A DNA stretch of 12,704 nucleotides. Source: JAFGQJ01 sp964495755 (GTDB lineage: Bacteria; Spirochaetota; Spirochaetia; SZUA-6; DRHE01). Location of the stretch: assembly GCA_964495755.1 (NCBI GenBank), contig CAZBXU010000107.1:1-12704 (forward strand), written 5' to 3'. The notes below the pieces were generated by a model that had not been told where the DNA came from, made no database searches, and saw only the letters and a list, made by a program, of their open reading frames with translations. The translations under genes and the position numbers were made by a program. Position 1 is the first letter of the stretch; the number at the start of each line of letters is the position of its first letter. Of the stretch, positions 1 through 5,143 are shown piece by piece.

Positions 1-760
1 CTACCAGAGTCAGAATCCCCTTTTCCCTGGTATCCTCAGGAAGTTTCTCTACATCCACTCCCGGATTGTCTTGGATGAGTCGTTGGCGCTTGGCTTCCTT
101 GAGCATAATTTTGAGAACCGTCAATGCTCTGTTCGCCGTGACTGCGGAGTGTCGGTTCTTTAGCGCTACCGCCCAGTTCTCGATATCAGTTGTCGATATT
201 GAGCCGATAGATCGCCGGCCGAAATAAGGCAGAATGTGGTTCTGAAGGTACGCCCGTTGTTGCTCGGCGTAGGATCTGGAATAATGACCACGGTTCCGTT
301 TGCGATGCAGATACTCACACTGATCCCACAGAAACCATGTCTTGGCGTAGTCGCTGAACTTCTGCCCTGGCGAAAGATTGCCAACCTCCCTGTTGATTTG
401 CTCGTATGCCCATCGCTCCGCCTCCGCTCGGGTTGTCCGTCACTGACGGTGGTACCCAATAACGTCTTGCAGTGAGGTATAGTGCAACTTCGAAGAAGAA
501 GGCGATGAAGGGGGGTAACTGTAACTTCTGGTGTAGAAAAACGATACGTAGTTTCAGCCGACCTCATCCGCGACGATGATCCCACTCATTATTAGGGCCC
601 ACCACCGTTAAAAAGGTTTCGGGGACCACCGGCAATGAGGTGTCTTACCGGAACTGACAGCGGTCATCCGCCGGCCGTACTCATCTCGAAATTGAATATA
701 GTAGATGAAGCGTTTTTTCCTACGGGTAGGTCTACGATAGACGGTAAATGGCTTATGCAT
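1..760 (-). pseudogene. Tyrosine integrase (phage/ICE type), interrupted and cut by the window edge
   Basis: Site-specific recombinase of an integrative element at the tRNA-Pro site. The N-terminal part starts at ATG 760-758 after a GA-rich ribosome site (GAGGGGG) and reads MHKPFTVYRRP...YYIQFRDEYGRR...VSSGKT for 40 codons (to 641), a typical integrase N-terminus. It then runs into unrelated codons and a TAA at 608-610. The same reading frame resumes at 439 with TRAEAERWAYEQ and continues open to base 2. That part contains a core-binding (SAM-like) domain, for example ILPYFGRRSIG, ENWAVALKNR and ANRALTVLKIMLKEA, ending at KGILTLV, where the catalytic domain would begin outside the window. The intervening ~200 bp carries stops at 608-610, 554-556 and 440-442, and the downstream part has no good start codon of its own, so the gene is probably inactive unless the insert is removed. 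The catalytic Arg/His/Tyr residues are not visible. Identification is by motif reading only. Confidence 0.8.
445..633. mobile_element. Candidate ~190-bp MITE-like insertion inside the integrase gene
   Basis: The segment separating the two in-frame halves of the integrase is bounded by an imperfect inverted repeat: GACGGTGGTACCC at 445-457 and GGGGACCACCGGC at 621-633, which match at 11 of 13 positions when one is reversed. It has no convincing ORF and contains stops in the integrase frame. The integrase frame is the same on both sides, so the inserted length is close to a multiple of three. No clean target-site duplication is visible (flanks CACT and AATG). An alternative is that part of this stretch is a decayed second copy of the integrase N-terminus, because the GTCAGT...GG...ACA pattern occurs near both junctions. 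Confidence 0.4.
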
Positions 761-763
761 AGC

Positions 764-808
764 GAGCAGTCCCCCTCAGTAACAATAGTCTCTAAGGGAA
801 AACTGCTC
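764..808 (-). promoter_or_regulatory. Hairpin covering the integrase ribosome-binding site
   Basis: GAGCAGT (764-770) and ACTGCTC (802-808) form a perfect 7-bp stem. CCCT and AGGG add four inner pairs across small bulges. On the minus strand the purine-rich GAGGGGG ribosome site of the integrase lies in the 3' arm, about 9-10 nt before ATG 760. Occlusion of the site, and thus low integrase translation, is an inference from position alone. Confidence 0.35.
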
Positions 809-819
809 ACAATTTGCTT

Positions 820-881
820 ACAATTAAACGGTTTTGTTCAACCGCAATTGTTGTAGGGAACTCTAACTTCCTTCCCTACAA
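820..881. repeat. Two adjacent inverted repeats next to the outer att copy
   Basis: The first hairpin pairs ACAATT (820-825) with AATTGT (846-851) and CGGTT (829-833) with AACCG (840-844). The second is a perfect 10-bp stem, TTGTAGGGAA (851-860) with TTCCCTACAA (872-881), around an 11-nt loop. They abut each other and end 9 bp before the tRNA-derived repeat at 891. Neither is followed by a T-run on either strand, so they are poor terminator candidates. Integrase arm-site or accessory-factor DNA is possible but unproven. Confidence 0.45.
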
Positions 882-890
882 AGATTTAAT

Positions 891-932
891 TCGGGCTGGG
901 CGGATTTGAACCGCCGACCCCACGCCCCCCAG
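891..932 (-). repeat. tRNA-Pro 3'-end copy (att-type core), outer copy
   Basis: These 42 nt are identical to 3843-3884 of the intact tRNA-Pro gene. They cover everything from the first base of the anticodon loop to the discriminator base. Identity stops abruptly at 933. There is no tRNA 5' half, so this is not a functional tRNA. An identical tRNA 3' segment in the same orientation as the gene, 131 bp from an integrase start, is the standard signature of an attachment site of a tRNA-targeting tyrosine integrase. Confidence 0.85.
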
Positions 933-1129
933 TCCTGGCATAGGAATTTCCTCAAATTTTCGTGTCCTTTCGTGAATACCTGGCACGATAAGTACCCGAA
1001 GGCTGCGGTTCCAGGATGGCAATGCTGACCATGGTCTGAAAGCTGGCGATGGAAGCTCAGAAGACCTGGCGCCGGTTAAGGGGATATCAGCAGATCAGAG
1101 ATTTTGGAGCTTCGTGTGGATCTATCTTA

Positions 1130-1339
1130 TCAGCGTGTCGATCTTTGTGCGATCTCGATAAGAGATCTAAGCGCCTTATTTACAGCCTCTTCGGTGGGAA
1201 AAGCTTTCGCTACCTCCGGGTTAAGAAGGACTAAATTCGTTCCTTTTCGATAATTGTCCAAATATTTTCCTCGGACCCCATGGCCAAGGTCCCCACGCTT
1301 ATACTCTGGACGTATATCGTCAGATTTGTTCTTGTTCAT
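1130..1339 (-). CDS. brnA: BrnA-type antitoxin of a BrnT/BrnA toxin-antitoxin pair
   Basis: A 69-residue partner of the upstream BrnT toxin. It starts at ATG 1339 with a strong ribosome site (AGAGGTGA, about 7 nt upstream) that lies inside the end of brnT, and the genes overlap by 20 bp. The sequence shows the N-terminal RGDLGHGVRGKY segment found in antitoxins of BrnT-family toxins, followed by GTNLVLLNPEVAKAFPTEEAVNKALRSL. That region fits a short beta strand plus two helices (ribbon-helix-helix-like DNA binding). By analogy with the family it should neutralise the toxin and repress the operon. The exact antitoxin subfamily is less sure than the toxin call. The toxin-first order is standard for brnTA. 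Confidence 0.8.
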   Translation of the reverse strand: MNKNKSDDIRPEYKRGDLGHGVRGKYLDNYRKGTNLVLLNPEVAKAFPTEEAVNKALRSLIEIAQRSTR

Positions 1340-1598
1340 AGATCTTCACCTCTTTTCTTGTCATCAAACGTGCGCTGATGATCCTGCATCGATCTTCTCG
1401 ATCAGTATGCGAAACGACCAAGAAGCGGTTAAATCTGGAGAGCCCAAAAGTAAGATATCTTTGCTCGCTCATAGAATGATCGGGATTGGCAAACGTAATA
1501 GCCAATGGATCGCCAAAAACCGTCCCAGCTTCCTGAAAAGTAACACCATGTTTCCGTTCATTCGCAACGGCCTTTTCAGGATCCCATACGAATTCCAT
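1320..1598 (-). CDS. brnT: BrnT family ribonuclease toxin
   Basis: A 92-residue protein of full family length (DUF497/BrnT, a RelE-like RNase fold that cuts mRNA to arrest growth). Diagnostic features are the opening FVWDPEKAVANERKHGV (residues 3-19), FQEAGTVFGDP (21-31), the strand containing RYLTFGLS, VVSHTDRED, and the closing RIISARLMTRKE with its conserved arginines. The start ATG 1598 has AAGGAAG 4 nt upstream. It is first in a two-gene operon with brnA. An imperfect inverted repeat (TTGG...CCAA, 1615-1633) just upstream could be the operator. The ORF is intact, so the pair is probably functional. Confidence 0.92.
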   Translation of the reverse strand: MEFVWDPEKAVANERKHGVTFQEAGTVFGDPLAITFANPDHSMSEQRYLTFGLSRFNRFLVVSHTDREDRCRIISARLMTRKEVKIYEQEQI

Positions 1599-1742
1599 TC
1601 GCTTCCTTCATTCTTTGGTAATGTTTAATCCAACATGCGAAATCTCCAGGGGCAGCCGCGTCATTTTCCCCTTGGATTCATAATACCAAGGACAACCAGG
1701 ATAGAACAGCAGCTGGAGAAAACAATTCAATCCAATTGATCA

Positions 1743-1854
1743 CAACTTCGCTGCAATAAAAAAACCTTGCCGGCAAGAAACTACGTTCCTGTTCACCTCA
1801 ACCCACGAGGTTATGGAATCGGGCTGGGCGGATTTGAACCGCCGACCCCACGCC
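1743..1854 (-). repeat. 112-bp direct repeat: tRNA-Pro 3' end plus decayed terminator (middle att copy)
   Basis: This is colinear without gaps with 3767-3878, at a fixed offset of 2024 bp. I count 105 of 112 identical positions. The 36 nt of tRNA sequence (1819-1854) are perfect and all seven differences fall in the terminator region. Two changes (C for T in one arm, G for C in the loop-side arm) break pairs of the outer terminator stem that are intact next to the real tRNA. That fits a displaced terminator no longer under selection. Identity ends at the last base of the anticodon loop. Confidence 0.85.
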
Positions 1855-1987
1855 TCTGGCCGGGCGTCCCCCGACATCCTAGCCCATTTCCCCTTATTAC
1901 GGGCGGTGCGCCGAAGCGCGGCGTATAGCCCATACCGCCGGATACATTGAACTCGGTGGGGTGGGAAATGCTGCGGCAGTTAAACAT

Positions 1988-2016
1988 TTGCATCGCGGCT
2001 GGTGCCGACCTATAAT
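1988..2016 (+). promoter_or_regulatory. Promoter of the esterase gene
   Basis: TTGCAT (1988-1993), a 17-bp spacer and a perfect TATAAT (2011-2016). The start site would fall near 2022-2023, giving a leader of about 11 nt that holds the GAGG ribosome site (2025-2028). This is the best match to a sigma-70 type promoter in the window. Confidence 0.65.
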
Positions 2017-2033
2017 AGTTACTTGAGGAAAAC

Positions 2034-3122
2034 ATGTCTTTAGTCGATCATAAACAGCTCAGACCCGATGTCGCCGCCTATATGAAAAAAGCAAAAAAAA
2101 TGCAGACCATGCAGGGACTAAAATATCTGATCTTCCATCCCAATTTTAAAACATCTTTCTTGAAACTGAAACAGCAGCTCGAAGAGGATAATGACCGCCT
2201 CTTGATAAGCGGCACCATTGACATGAAAAACGCACGGATACATTTCCCTGACTATAAAACGCGGCTATATCATGCCCGGGTGACCCGTGCCGTGGTAGAG
2301 GGCGCCATGCGGAAAGCACTTAAGGGATATGTAGAAAGCCAGAACGTCAAAATTGCACGAGTTCGTGCCGGCGATATGCCTGCAGAGTGGACCGTTCCCA
2401 GGGATGACCGGGGTGGGCGGGATATTTTGTATATCCACGGTGGAGGATTCAACCTTTGTTCAGCGGCCACGCATCGTAGTATGAACGCGCGCCTGTCGTC
2501 TCTTTCGAACATAAGAATCTTGTCTATCGATTATCGGCTTGCTCCCGAGCACAAGCATCCCGCGGCTCTGGATGATTGCCTTCACGCTTTCCAATGGCTT
2601 ATCGATCAGGGGTACCCACCGGAAAAGATCATCCTGGCAGGAGACTCCGCTGGAGGCTCTCTGGTCCTCGCCACCCTCCATTGTTTGAAACAACAGAAAA
2701 GAAACTTGCCAGGCGCAGCGGTGTGCATTTCTCCCTTTGCCGATTGGACCTTCCCGGGCAAGTCCTGGTTTGATAACGCGCTCACTGATCCTATTGTCTG
2801 CGACTTGCCGGTAGCCTACTTCGGCAGATGTTATCTCGAGCTGTCCGGGGTAGAATTGGACGACCCTCTGATTTCCCCTGTATACGGAGACTACACGGGC
2901 TTTCCTCCTTTGCTGCTCGTCGTATCCAGAAGTGAGATGTGTTATGACGATTCAAAACGAATCGCCGAAAAGGCGATGAGGGCCAACGTGGAAGTCAGGT
3001 TGGAGGAATGGGATGACATGATCCACGTCTTCCCATTGTTCAGTCTGGCCGCCGGATGGTCTGAGGTGGATGAAGCCCTGACCAAGATAACTGCTTTCAT
3101 CGATGAGAAACTGGGGGAGTGA
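2034..3122 (+). CDS. Alpha/beta hydrolase, HSL (family IV) esterase/acetyl-hydrolase type
   Basis: A 362-residue cytosolic-looking hydrolase with no signal peptide or membrane segment. The alpha/beta core begins near residue 130. The oxyanion motif HGGG is at 135-138, DYRLAPEH at 166-173 and the nucleophile motif GDSAGG at 203-208 (Ser205). The acid position is in EMCYDD (Glu301 aligns with the usual Asp/Glu) and the catalytic His is in MIHVF (His331). All triad positions are filled. The ~110 residues before the core are Lys-rich and probably helical, longer than the usual N-terminal cap, so substrate entry may differ. Likely substrates are short-chain acyl or acetyl esters; the true substrate cannot be read from sequence. 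ATG 2034 has GAGG 5 nt upstream. It is cargo of the cassette and lies 150 bp upstream of hicBA. Confidence 0.88.
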   Translation: MSLVDHKQLRPDVAAYMKKAKKMQTMQGLKYLIFHPNFKTSFLKLKQQLEEDNDRLLISGTIDMKNARIHFPDYKTRLYHARVTRAVVEGAMRKALKGYVESQNVKIARVRAGDMPAEWTVPRDDRGGRDILYIHGGGFNLCSAATHRSMNARLSSLSNIRILSIDYRLAPEHKHPAALDDCLHAFQWLIDQGYPPEKIILAGDSAGGSLVLATLHCLKQQKRNLPGAAVCISPFADWTFPGKSWFDNALTDPIVCDLPVAYFGRCYLELSGVELDDPLISPVYGDYTGFPPLLLVVSRSEMCYDDSKRIAEKAMRANVEVRLEEWDDMIHVFPLFSLAAGWSEVDEALTKITAFIDEKLGE

Positions 3123-3237
3123 GTGTGATGCTAATGACGGGGAAATTTTCTATATGTTATCTTACCCCCCAATTCCGAACACATTTTCGTTATAGCGCAA
3201 GTAATACAGTTAGGTTGAGTCGAAATCAATCCTGTAC

Positions 3238-3266
3238 TTGACTTCTTATTGTATTTCACTTATTGA
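3238..3266 (+). promoter_or_regulatory. Promoter of hicBA
   Basis: TTGACT (3238-3243), a 17-bp spacer and TATTGA (3261-3266). Transcription would begin near 3272-3274, on top of the two possible hicB ATG codons (3272, 3275), which predicts a leaderless or nearly leaderless mRNA. No ribosome-binding site is visible before those codons, consistent with this reading. Confidence 0.5.
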
Positions 3267-3274
3267 GATATATG

Positions 3275-3493
3275 ATGAAGAGTTTAGATGAAATAGTTTT
3301 TGAGGTTACCCAGGAAGACGATGGCGGATTTGTCGCTGAGTGCTTGAACGAAGACATCTTCACTCAAGCAGATACTTGGCTGGAGTTGCGGCAGAACGTG
3401 AAAGACGCGGTATCTGCATTCTATTTTGACCAGTCGGGACCGTCTTCAATCCGGCTTCATTTAGTTCGAGATGAACTTCTGGCATTGAAATGA
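3275..3493 (+). CDS. hicB: HicB-like antitoxin, short form
   Basis: A 72-residue protein (or 73 from ATG 3272) resembling the short HicB-like antitoxin domain: a partly degraded RNase-H-like fold with FEVTQEDDGGFVAEC (residues 9-23), then DTWLELRQNVKDAV and IRLHLVRDE. It should bind and mask HicA. It lacks the C-terminal ribbon-helix-helix or HTH seen in full HicB, so it may not repress its own promoter by itself. A longer reading from TTG 3263 is unlikely because that codon lies in the -10 element. The stop overlaps the hicA start (ATGA), indicating translational coupling. Confidence 0.8.
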   Translation: MKSLDEIVFEVTQEDDGGFVAECLNEDIFTQADTWLELRQNVKDAVSAFYFDQSGPSSIRLHLVRDELLALK

Positions 3494-3738
3494 AGATCCC
3501 TCGAGATCTCAGTGGGAGAGAGCTCGTACAAATACTAACTAAAAACCTGGACTACAAGATTATTCATCAACGGGGAAGCCATATGGTCTTGGAGACCGGC
3601 GGGCCCTCCCAGCATAGAATCACTATTCCAGACCACAAGGCTCTGCGAATTGGAACGTTGAGTGCGATCGTAAAAGCCGTAGCCCGACATAAAGGAGTTC
3701 CGAAAGAAGAGATTGCTGCACTTCTTAAGCTAACTTGA
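3490..3738 (+). CDS. hicA: HicA family mRNA interferase toxin
   Basis: An 82-residue HicA/YcfA-like toxin with a dsRBD-like fold that cleaves mRNA independently of the ribosome. Features are SGRELVQILTKN (residues 8-19), the active-site region RGSHMVL with His31, ITIPDHKALRIGTLSAIVK (45-63) and a C-terminal helix typical of the family. Length and residues are complete. It starts at ATG 3490, overlapping the hicB stop by 4 bp, so it probably depends on hicB translation; the antitoxin-first order ensures antitoxin is made first. It ends 28 bp before the 112-bp repeat that closes the cassette. Confidence 0.92.
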   Translation: MKIPRDLSGRELVQILTKNLDYKIIHQRGSHMVLETGGPSQHRITIPDHKALRIGTLSAIVKAVARHKGVPKEEIAALLKLT

Positions 3739-3766
3739 ATCATCCTTTGGTACTACTATTTCCTCG

Positions 3767-3878
3767 CAACTTCGCTAAACAAAAAAAACCTTGCCGGCAG
3801 GAAACTACGTTCCTGTTCACCTCAACCGACAAGGTTATGGAATCGGGCTGGGCGGATTTGAACCGCCGACCCCACGCC
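3767..3878 (-). repeat. 112-bp direct repeat: tRNA-Pro 3' end plus terminator (tRNA-proximal att copy)
   Basis: Partner of 1743-1854. It spans the 3' 36 nt of the intact tRNA-Pro gene, its terminator and about 20 bp beyond, ending 28 bp after hicA. It is the tRNA-side junction of the cassette. Confidence 0.85.
3781..3836 (-). terminator. Rho-independent terminator of tRNA-Pro
   Basis: On the minus strand an 11-bp outer stem (3826-3836 with 3787-3797, one G-U pair) encloses an inner 6-bp hairpin (CAGGAA 3798-3803 with TTCCTG 3810-3815). It is followed by a run of T's (the A-run at 3781-3788 on the plus strand). It lies 6 bp past the tRNA 3' end. Confidence 0.85.
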
Positions 3879-3916
3879 CCCCAGACGTGTACGCTAACCA
3901 ACTGCGCTACAGCCCG
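3843..3916 (-). tRNA. tRNA-Pro (anticodon GGG)
   Basis: A complete 74-nt cloverleaf. The acceptor CGGGCTG pairs with CAGCCCG, with discriminator A. The D arm is GCGC/GCGT with a GG-containing loop (AGTTGGTTA). The anticodon stem CACGT pairs with GCGTG around the loop CTGGGGG, giving anticodon GGG, which reads proline CCC/CCU. The T arm is GGCGG/CCGCC with the TTCAAAT loop. CCA is not encoded. The gene is intact despite serving as an integration target, because the inserted DNA supplies an identical 3' part. Confidence 0.97.
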
Positions 3917-3939
3917 CTGCATAAAACTGCAGGTTGTGG

Positions 3940-3969
3940 AGTCTATCACGGGCTCAAAGCCCATGTCAA
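3940..3969 (-). promoter_or_regulatory. Promoter of tRNA-Pro
   Basis: On the minus strand a perfect TTGACA (3969-3964), an 18-bp spacer and TAGACT (3945-3940), 23 bp before the tRNA 5' end. The spacer contains a 5-bp inverted repeat (GGGCT...AGCCC, 3950-3962). The -10 match is only 4 of 6. Confidence 0.5.
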
Positions 3970-4030
3970 CAAGACTCCAATTGCGACCCGCCTCCTGCGA
4001 TTGCCCGCAGGATTCTGGACCGGCCAGCCG

Positions 4031-4516
4031 CTAAACCGACTCCCCCGCTTCGTTCCCCAGCCGGGGCATAAACTCGGGGAATTCATACTCGATACGGCCG
4101 TTTTCTCTGACCTGCATCACCGTATAGCCGTTCCGAGCCATGTCATCAAGCATCTTCTCCGCCTCTTGAATCGAAAGCTCGGTCTTCAGAGCGACCAAGG
4201 CGGGAGTAACGATCCCGTTTTCTTCCTTAGCAGCTAGAAGGATCTGCTTTTCACTAGAGGCGATGCTCCTTTTCTTGGACTCAGCCACAGCCGGTCTGGT
4301 ATATCTTGCCGCTACCAGACGGCGGATTCCTTCGACCATGGGCATGACTCCGACGAAAAGCAGAGGGAAGATAAAGAACCAAAGACCGGTAACCGACCAG
4401 GCGATGCCGAAGGCGATCGTGAAGATGATGCCGGATGTCAGAGAAGCCTCGGCGGATTTCCTCCTCTTGTGATACCTGCGTTGGAGTTCGTCGTCCGCCT
4501 CATCGTATCGATCCAT
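4031..4516 (-). CDS. Small membrane protein with two TM helices and a winged-helix-like tail
   Basis: I do not recognise a named family. From ATG 4516 it is 161 residues: a charged N-terminus (1-21, DEADDELQRRYHKRRK), two hydrophobic segments at about 26-42 and 44-62 forming a helical hairpin, a basic linker, then a soluble domain at about 87-147 (KQILLAAKEENGIVTPALVAL...EAEKMLDDMARNG...IEYEF). That domain's helix-helix-helix-wing pattern resembles a small winged helix. A membrane-anchored regulator or sensor is possible. The start ATG 4516 is preferred over TTG 4522 because the predicted transcript starts at about 4518. No ribosome site is visible. It ends 114 bp upstream of tRNA-Pro in the same orientation; a 6-bp hairpin (3994-4011) lies after the stop but has no T-run. 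Confidence 0.75.
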   Translation of the reverse strand: MDRYDEADDELQRRYHKRRKSAEASLTSGIIFTIAFGIAWSVTGLWFFIFPLLFVGVMPMVEGIRRLVAARYTRPAVAESKKRSIASSEKQILLAAKEENGIVTPALVALKTELSIQEAEKMLDDMARNGYTVMQVRENGRIEYEFPEFMPRLGNEAGESV

Positions 4517-4524
4517 TAACAATT

Positions 4525-4553
4525 ATGGTACTCAAGACCGCGGATAAAGTCAA
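4525..4553 (-). promoter_or_regulatory. Promoter of the small membrane protein gene, probably leaderless
   Basis: On the minus strand TTGACT (4553-4548), a 17-bp spacer and TACCAT (4530-4525). Transcription would start within a base or two of ATG 4516, which agrees with the absence of a ribosome-binding site. Confidence 0.45.
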
Positions 4554-4563
4554 TTTTCCTGTT

Positions 4564-4591
4564 TTGAAGAATTCCCTGGATGGTCTATACT
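4564..4591 (+). promoter_or_regulatory. Promoter of the 4634 gene
   Basis: TTGAAG (4564-4569), a 16-bp spacer and TATACT (4586-4591), 42 bp upstream of the GTG start. It leaves a leader of about 36 nt that includes the GAGAGG ribosome site. Confidence 0.45.
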
Positions 4592-4633
4592 GTGCATTAA
4601 CGTGCATCAGCAATTGGGTAGAGAGGTTTGAAG

Positions 4634-5134
4634 GTGGCAAAAAAGAAATCGGATTCTCAGAGAACCAGGTTGGAAAAGGAACTGAGTACGGCGATCAAGC
4701 AGATAGACGAGGAGGGGCTGATCTTCCTGCTTCAGCAGACCCAGATCCTGACCCACAACGCCCGGGTGGATAAGCTCAACCGTGAGATCGTAGAGCTGGA
4801 GCAGAAAAAGACAAAAAGCGGCAAAACCAAAACCGCGCCCCGTACACCCGCTGCAGCCGCCGCGGTCACCATCGATGAGTCGGAGAACGGGAAAGCCTTC
4901 TTCCTGACCCTTGGCGGTACCCGGAAGATAATGGATTTGGAAGAGATGCGCCGATTGGTAAAGATCTGCTACTCCACCGAAACCAAGACGGACGCCCTGA
5001 AGCAGCTGTACACGGTCTTCACCCGTGAGCGGGGAGATGTCCTGGCCGACGCCAAGATCAGCGGACCCGGAAGCCCCATCATCGAGGGACTGTTTCACGC
5101 CATCCGCAGCACCTACCAGCTGAAAGACCGCTAA
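4634..5134 (+). CDS. Conserved-looking hypothetical protein with basic helical N-terminus
   Basis: No family recognised. From GTG 4634, which has GAGAGG 7 nt upstream, it is 166 residues; an upstream TTG at 4628 is too close to that site. Residues 1-60 are highly charged and helical, probably a coiled coil (KKKSDSQRTRLEKELSTAIKQ, NREIVELEQKK). Residues 61-80 form a Lys/Pro/Ala linker (RTPAAAAAV). The rest looks like a compact domain (GKAFFLTLGGTRKIMDLEE, RRLVKICYS, LYTVFTRERGDVLADAKISGPGSP, LFHAIRSTY). There is no signal peptide or TM segment, so it is probably cytoplasmic. It is convergent with argG, with only 9 bp between the stops and no visible terminator between them. Confidence 0.75.
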   Translation: MAKKKSDSQRTRLEKELSTAIKQIDEEGLIFLLQQTQILTHNARVDKLNREIVELEQKKTKSGKTKTAPRTPAAAAAVTIDESENGKAFFLTLGGTRKIMDLEEMRRLVKICYSTETKTDALKQLYTVFTRERGDVLADAKISGPGSPIIEGLFHAIRSTYQLKDR

Positions 5135-5143
5135 GCCGCGAGT

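Larger units (their letters stand above)
891..1818. mobile_element. Candidate minimal cassette: att copy + BrnTA toxin-antitoxin
   Basis: The segment between the outer (891) and middle (1819) tRNA-Pro repeats contains only the brnT-brnA pair on the minus strand. Bases 933-1129 and 1599-1742 show no supportable gene. No recombinase is encoded, so movement would need an integrase in trans. The cassette interpretation rests on the flanking direct repeats. Confidence 0.5.
1819..3842. mobile_element. Candidate cassette: esterase + HicBA between tRNA-Pro repeats
   Basis: The segment between the middle repeat and the intact tRNA-Pro holds an HSL-family esterase and a hicB-hicA pair, all on the plus strand. 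Its ends are the 112-bp repeats at 1743-1854 and 3767-3878. No recombinase is present. Several stretches (3123-3290, 3490-3600) look more AT-rich than the arginine block, consistent with acquired DNA. Precise boundaries depend on where the crossover fell within the tRNA identity. Confidence 0.5.

Noticed and set aside
236..475. Open frame on the plus strand
   Set aside because: Antisense to the integrase core-binding domain, which has clear protein motifs on the minus strand; no ribosome site.
635..856. 73-codon plus-strand open frame
   Set aside because: Antisense to the integrase N-terminus and running through the hairpin cluster; no recognisable motifs.
1254..1628. 124-codon plus-strand open frame
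   Set aside because: Covers brnT and part of brnA on the opposite strand; the minus-strand genes have family motifs and ribosome sites.
1811..2035. 74-codon minus-strand frame containing a tRNA-like stretch
   Set aside because: Part of it is the translated tRNA-Pro repeat (1819-1854) and the rest is the esterase promoter region; no protein features.
3994..4011. 6-bp hairpin after the membrane protein gene as a terminator
   Set aside because: Stem CCTGCG/CGCAGG is present but no T-run follows on the minus strand.
3735..4237. Plus- and minus-strand frames across the tRNA region
   Set aside because: They translate the tRNA-Pro gene, its terminator and the antisense of the membrane protein.
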